Shown here one piece after another: positions 53,925 through 64,000 of a stretch of DNA of 64,000 nucleotides (position 1 is its first letter; every line of letters begins with the position of its first letter). The DNA is taken from NCBI RefSeq assembly GCF_052324685.1, contig NC_135225.1, forward strand, positions 10,226,415 through 10,290,414, written 5' to 3'. The position numbers were made by a program, and so were the translations under genes. This DNA comes from Brachyhypopomus gauderio (Eukaryota > Chordata > Actinopteri > Gymnotiformes > Hypopomidae). Below the pieces are notes generated by a model. That model saw nothing but the letters and a program-made list of their open reading frames with translations. It had not been told where the DNA came from and made no database searches.

Positions 53925-54975
53925 AAATCTTTATTTAATACATAGTGGAATGCATTGAGAACAAAATAACAATATCTACAGTATGTAACAAAATAACTAT
54001 AAATGTAATTGGATTTGGAATCATACTCTAAATCAAAGTGGAAAATCAAATGACAGGCTGATCCAACTTCTGTGGAAATTCCTCAAGACAAGTTAAAATG
54101 AGTCTCAGTAGTCTGTGTGGCCTCCACGTGCCTGTACGACCTCCCTACAACGCCTGGGCATGCTACTGATGAGATGGCGGATGTTCTCCCAAGGAATCTC
54201 CTTCCATACCTGGATTAAAGCATCAGTCAACTCCTGGACAGTCTGTGGTGGAACGTGGCATTGGTGGATGGAACAAGAAACAAGATGTGCTCGATTGGAC
54301 TCAGGTCTGTGGAACAGGCAGGCCAGTCCATAGCATCAATGCCTTCATCATGCAAGAATTGCTGACAAACCCCAGGCCTAGCATTGTCATGCATCAGAAG
54401 GAGCACAGAGCCCACTGCACCAGCATATGGTCTCAATGTGTCTGAGGATCTCATCCCGGTACCTAATGGCAGTCAGGGTACCTCTGGCTAGAACATGGAG
54501 GTCTCTGTGGCCCTCCATAGAAATGCCTCCCACCATTACTGACCCACTGCCAAACCAGTCATGTTGGACAGGGCTCTCAAGTCGCATTGAGCGTGTGACA
54601 CACGCATTTGACCGTCTTCACACGCTCACACGTCACACTTCCGATTTCACACGGCGAGAAAAAAAAAATCTAGTTTATTTACCTCCGATCCATATCTATG
54701 TCGCCCTCCACTGGCGATCGATCACGATATACAAACCCCCCATGAACCCCCCCCCCCCCCCCCCCTCAACAACTTACTTTCGCCCCCCCCCCCCGCCCCC
54801 GCTCAACAATTAACGTTCGCCCCCCGTCAACAACTCTCACACTCTGACATGAATCCAGAACTTGAGAGCCCTGTGTTGGAGGAACATTTTCCACGGCGTC
54901 TCCAGTCTCTGTCACGTTGGTTGACTTGGAGTTACATTGTGTTTTTTAAGTGTTCCCTTTATTTATTTGAGCAGT
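53925..54975 (-). mobile_element. Decayed relative of the Tc1 element at 18117
   Basis: Minus-strand text matches the same Tc1 family: ACNIL-side region, GVCQQFLHDEGIDAMDWPA and SPIEH can be read, with stops and deletions. The right end ttccctttatttatttgagc at 54955-54973 is the family terminus. The left end is worn. It is split by a small hAT element at 54569-54873. Confidence 0.85.
54569..54873. mobile_element. Small hAT-type element inserted in a Tc1 copy
   Basis: The ends cagggctctcaag and cttgagagccctg are perfect 13-bp inverted repeats. The 7 bases tgttgga flank both sides (54562-54568 and 54874-54880), and removing the element restores the Tc1 transposase text. It contains long C runs (about 54747-54767 and 54783-54793) and shares gctcaacaactta motifs with the element at 29139. 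Confidence 0.9.
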
Positions 54976-56043
54976 AGGCTATATATGCAGCACATGAGCA
55001 ATGCTCATTTTTTTTAATTGAGAGTTTGAGTTTACAGGCTCGATGGCAAAATTAATTAATGTTGAATTTCAGTGTTGGACAAGGAAGAGTTGATGGCAAA
55101 ATACTGCAGGCTAAATATTAATTATTTTAATAAATTAGTTATTTTGTAGGCTATTGGTATTTAGCCATGTAGTGTTAAATGTGTCCTAGGCTATTCTTAG
55201 CTGTCAAACAACGCTAAACAGGTGTTTTGTACAAACATTAACCTTCTATTCTAAAATGAAAGCTATGATTGTTTTCTTTTTAAAAAACGGATAGTTCTCC
55301 GTTGTGTGTACGCTGGGATATGATTTACTGGAGAAAAAAGCGCTACTTGTCTCATTGGACAAGTGCTTCTGCTAAATGCTGTAATTGTAAATGTACTTTT
55401 GTAATGGGGCACAGTAGCATCAATCGGACAGGACGTTTGAAAACTACGGTCTATATAAAAGTTATAGCTTGAAACGTAAAGGCGAAAAAAGCACTAAATC
55501 CCTAAGATCTGTAAGCATTTGTTTGAGAAATAATCGGCAGGCTATATCAACCAGCCCAACTTTGCGTTTGAACTCTAAATGGACATTTGTACAAAATGTT
55601 AACGAAGTTAACGAACAAATCATAATGGGATTAGACATAGCCTACGATATGATGTGTAAAGTTAGCACATACAATTAGCATAGATTTTGATGTTAATATG
55701 TTTTCATGTGAGATGTAGGCCACAACAATCCGATGGAAATGTTACACGTTTAAGGTTACATTAAGCAAAACGATTCCAAACTTTCAATAATATTTTTGTC
55801 TATTTTTATTGAATTACAGTTGAGGACTTTCTAATAATATACACACGCCTAACATACTTCTGAGGTAATGCCCCATACTTCGGAAAAACTAGCGTCGAAG
55901 CCCGACGCAGGGCTGTAATTTGATCGTCTGGCTGCGTAGCGCGGGTGGCCGCTTCACTTCACAAAGGACTGTCCTCCGGAGGTAATCAACGTCCAAGTGC
56001 CTATAGTGGTGCCTGCCACATCACTCGGGACGCGGGCTACACG
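54976..56043. other. Intergenic region upstream of cpz
   Basis: No gene recognised. A fragment of the LINE/SINE tail (ggacaagtgcttctgctaaa) lies near 55356-55380. The cpz promoter should be just upstream of 56044; the stretch 55890-56040 is more GC-rich, but no TATA box was seen. Confidence 0.45.
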
Positions 56044-63468
<7,425 letters not shown>

Positions 63469-63875
63469 TAGGCAAAAATAAGCAATAATAAGTAATTGTG
63501 TTGTTTTTAGACAATTGTATTAAAAAAACATAGTTTAACCACAGTCCTCACTGCACTAATAAAATAAAACATTCAGTTTGTCATGTTTTGAAAAGACTGT
63601 ACTCAAAAAGCTAAGTGAAAACCATACATATTAGTTCAGTGTGTTGTCATAGAATTCCTATCCTTTTAATATAGTTAAGTTCTGTTCTAATTATTTAAAT
63701 TTACTCCTTTTGGAAGTGTTTAAGTGTCAGTCAGTGATGTGAAAAGCTACCACTGCAAAACATTCATACTGTTCACCTTCTTATTAAAAACATTTGCCAT
63801 GTTATTTCATTATTAATAATAAACATATTTATGATTATCCAAAAAGCAATAAAGAAGCATTTAGAAACCATGATG

Positions 63876-63979
63876 CCACAGTGAACTGGTATAGTGGAGA
63901 ACTCCACAGTGAACTGGTATAGTGGAAAAGTCCACAGTGAACTGGTATAGTGGAAAAGTCCACAGTGAACTGGTATAGG
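63876..63979. repeat. 28-bp tandem repeat, four copies
   Basis: Units ccacagtgaactggtatagt plus ggaaaagt start at 63876, 63904, 63932 and 63960 in the last visible cpz intron. The first and last copies are slightly diverged. Confidence 0.93.
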
Positions 63980-64000
63980 GCAGGTGAAACACCCTGAGCC

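Overview
This is nuclear DNA from a teleost fish, most likely an otophysan-like lineage; the species cannot be fixed from the sequence. The evidence is vertebrate genes with many short GT-AG exons, dense CA/TG microsatellites, and fish-type mobile DNA: several Tc1/mariner copies, hAT derivatives with 8-bp target duplications, Rex-like LINE ends and tRNA-derived SINEs. All recognised host genes lie on the + strand.

Layout. 1-9530: naa15 (NatA auxiliary subunit), from its second coding exon to the stop; exon 1 lies upstream of the window. 11135-12826: a two-exon rab33b-type small GTPase. 12827-22650: a transposon-rich intergenic block with a long inverted-repeat element, a full-length Tc1 element carrying an intact DD34E transposase, and an element with internal tandem hairpins. 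22777-25183: an unrecognised multi-exon gene candidate built from tandemly amplified phase-0 exon modules behind a TATA-like box. 25206-26919: minisatellites and another inverted-repeat element. 27568-35605: htra3, complete in nine exons (about 465 aa), with IGFBP, Kazal, trypsin-like and PDZ regions. 36150-43130: LINE, hAT, Tc1 and SINE relics. 43638-45340: a second unrecognised gene candidate of seven exons (239 aa), with an N-terminal hydrophobic segment and a proline-rich tail. 45341-55900: duplications, two LINE fragments, a broken hAT (ZMYM1-like) transposase gene split by a SINE, and a Tc1 copy split by a small hAT element. 56044-63373: cpz, from the signal peptide through the frizzled-like and M14 carboxypeptidase domains; its last exon or exons lie beyond the window.

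How the genes relate. NAA15 and RAB33B are neighbours on human 4q31, while HTRA3 and CPZ are neighbours on 4p16, so this window joins two blocks that are far apart on human chromosome 4. Function is split the same way. naa15 and rab33b act inside the cell, in co-translational N-terminal acetylation and Golgi/autophagy traffic. htra3 and cpz encode secreted proteases of the extracellular matrix, linked to TGF-beta-family and Wnt signalling respectively. The most novel material is the two unrecognised gene candidates and the nested transposon structures, several of which have target duplications that can be read directly.
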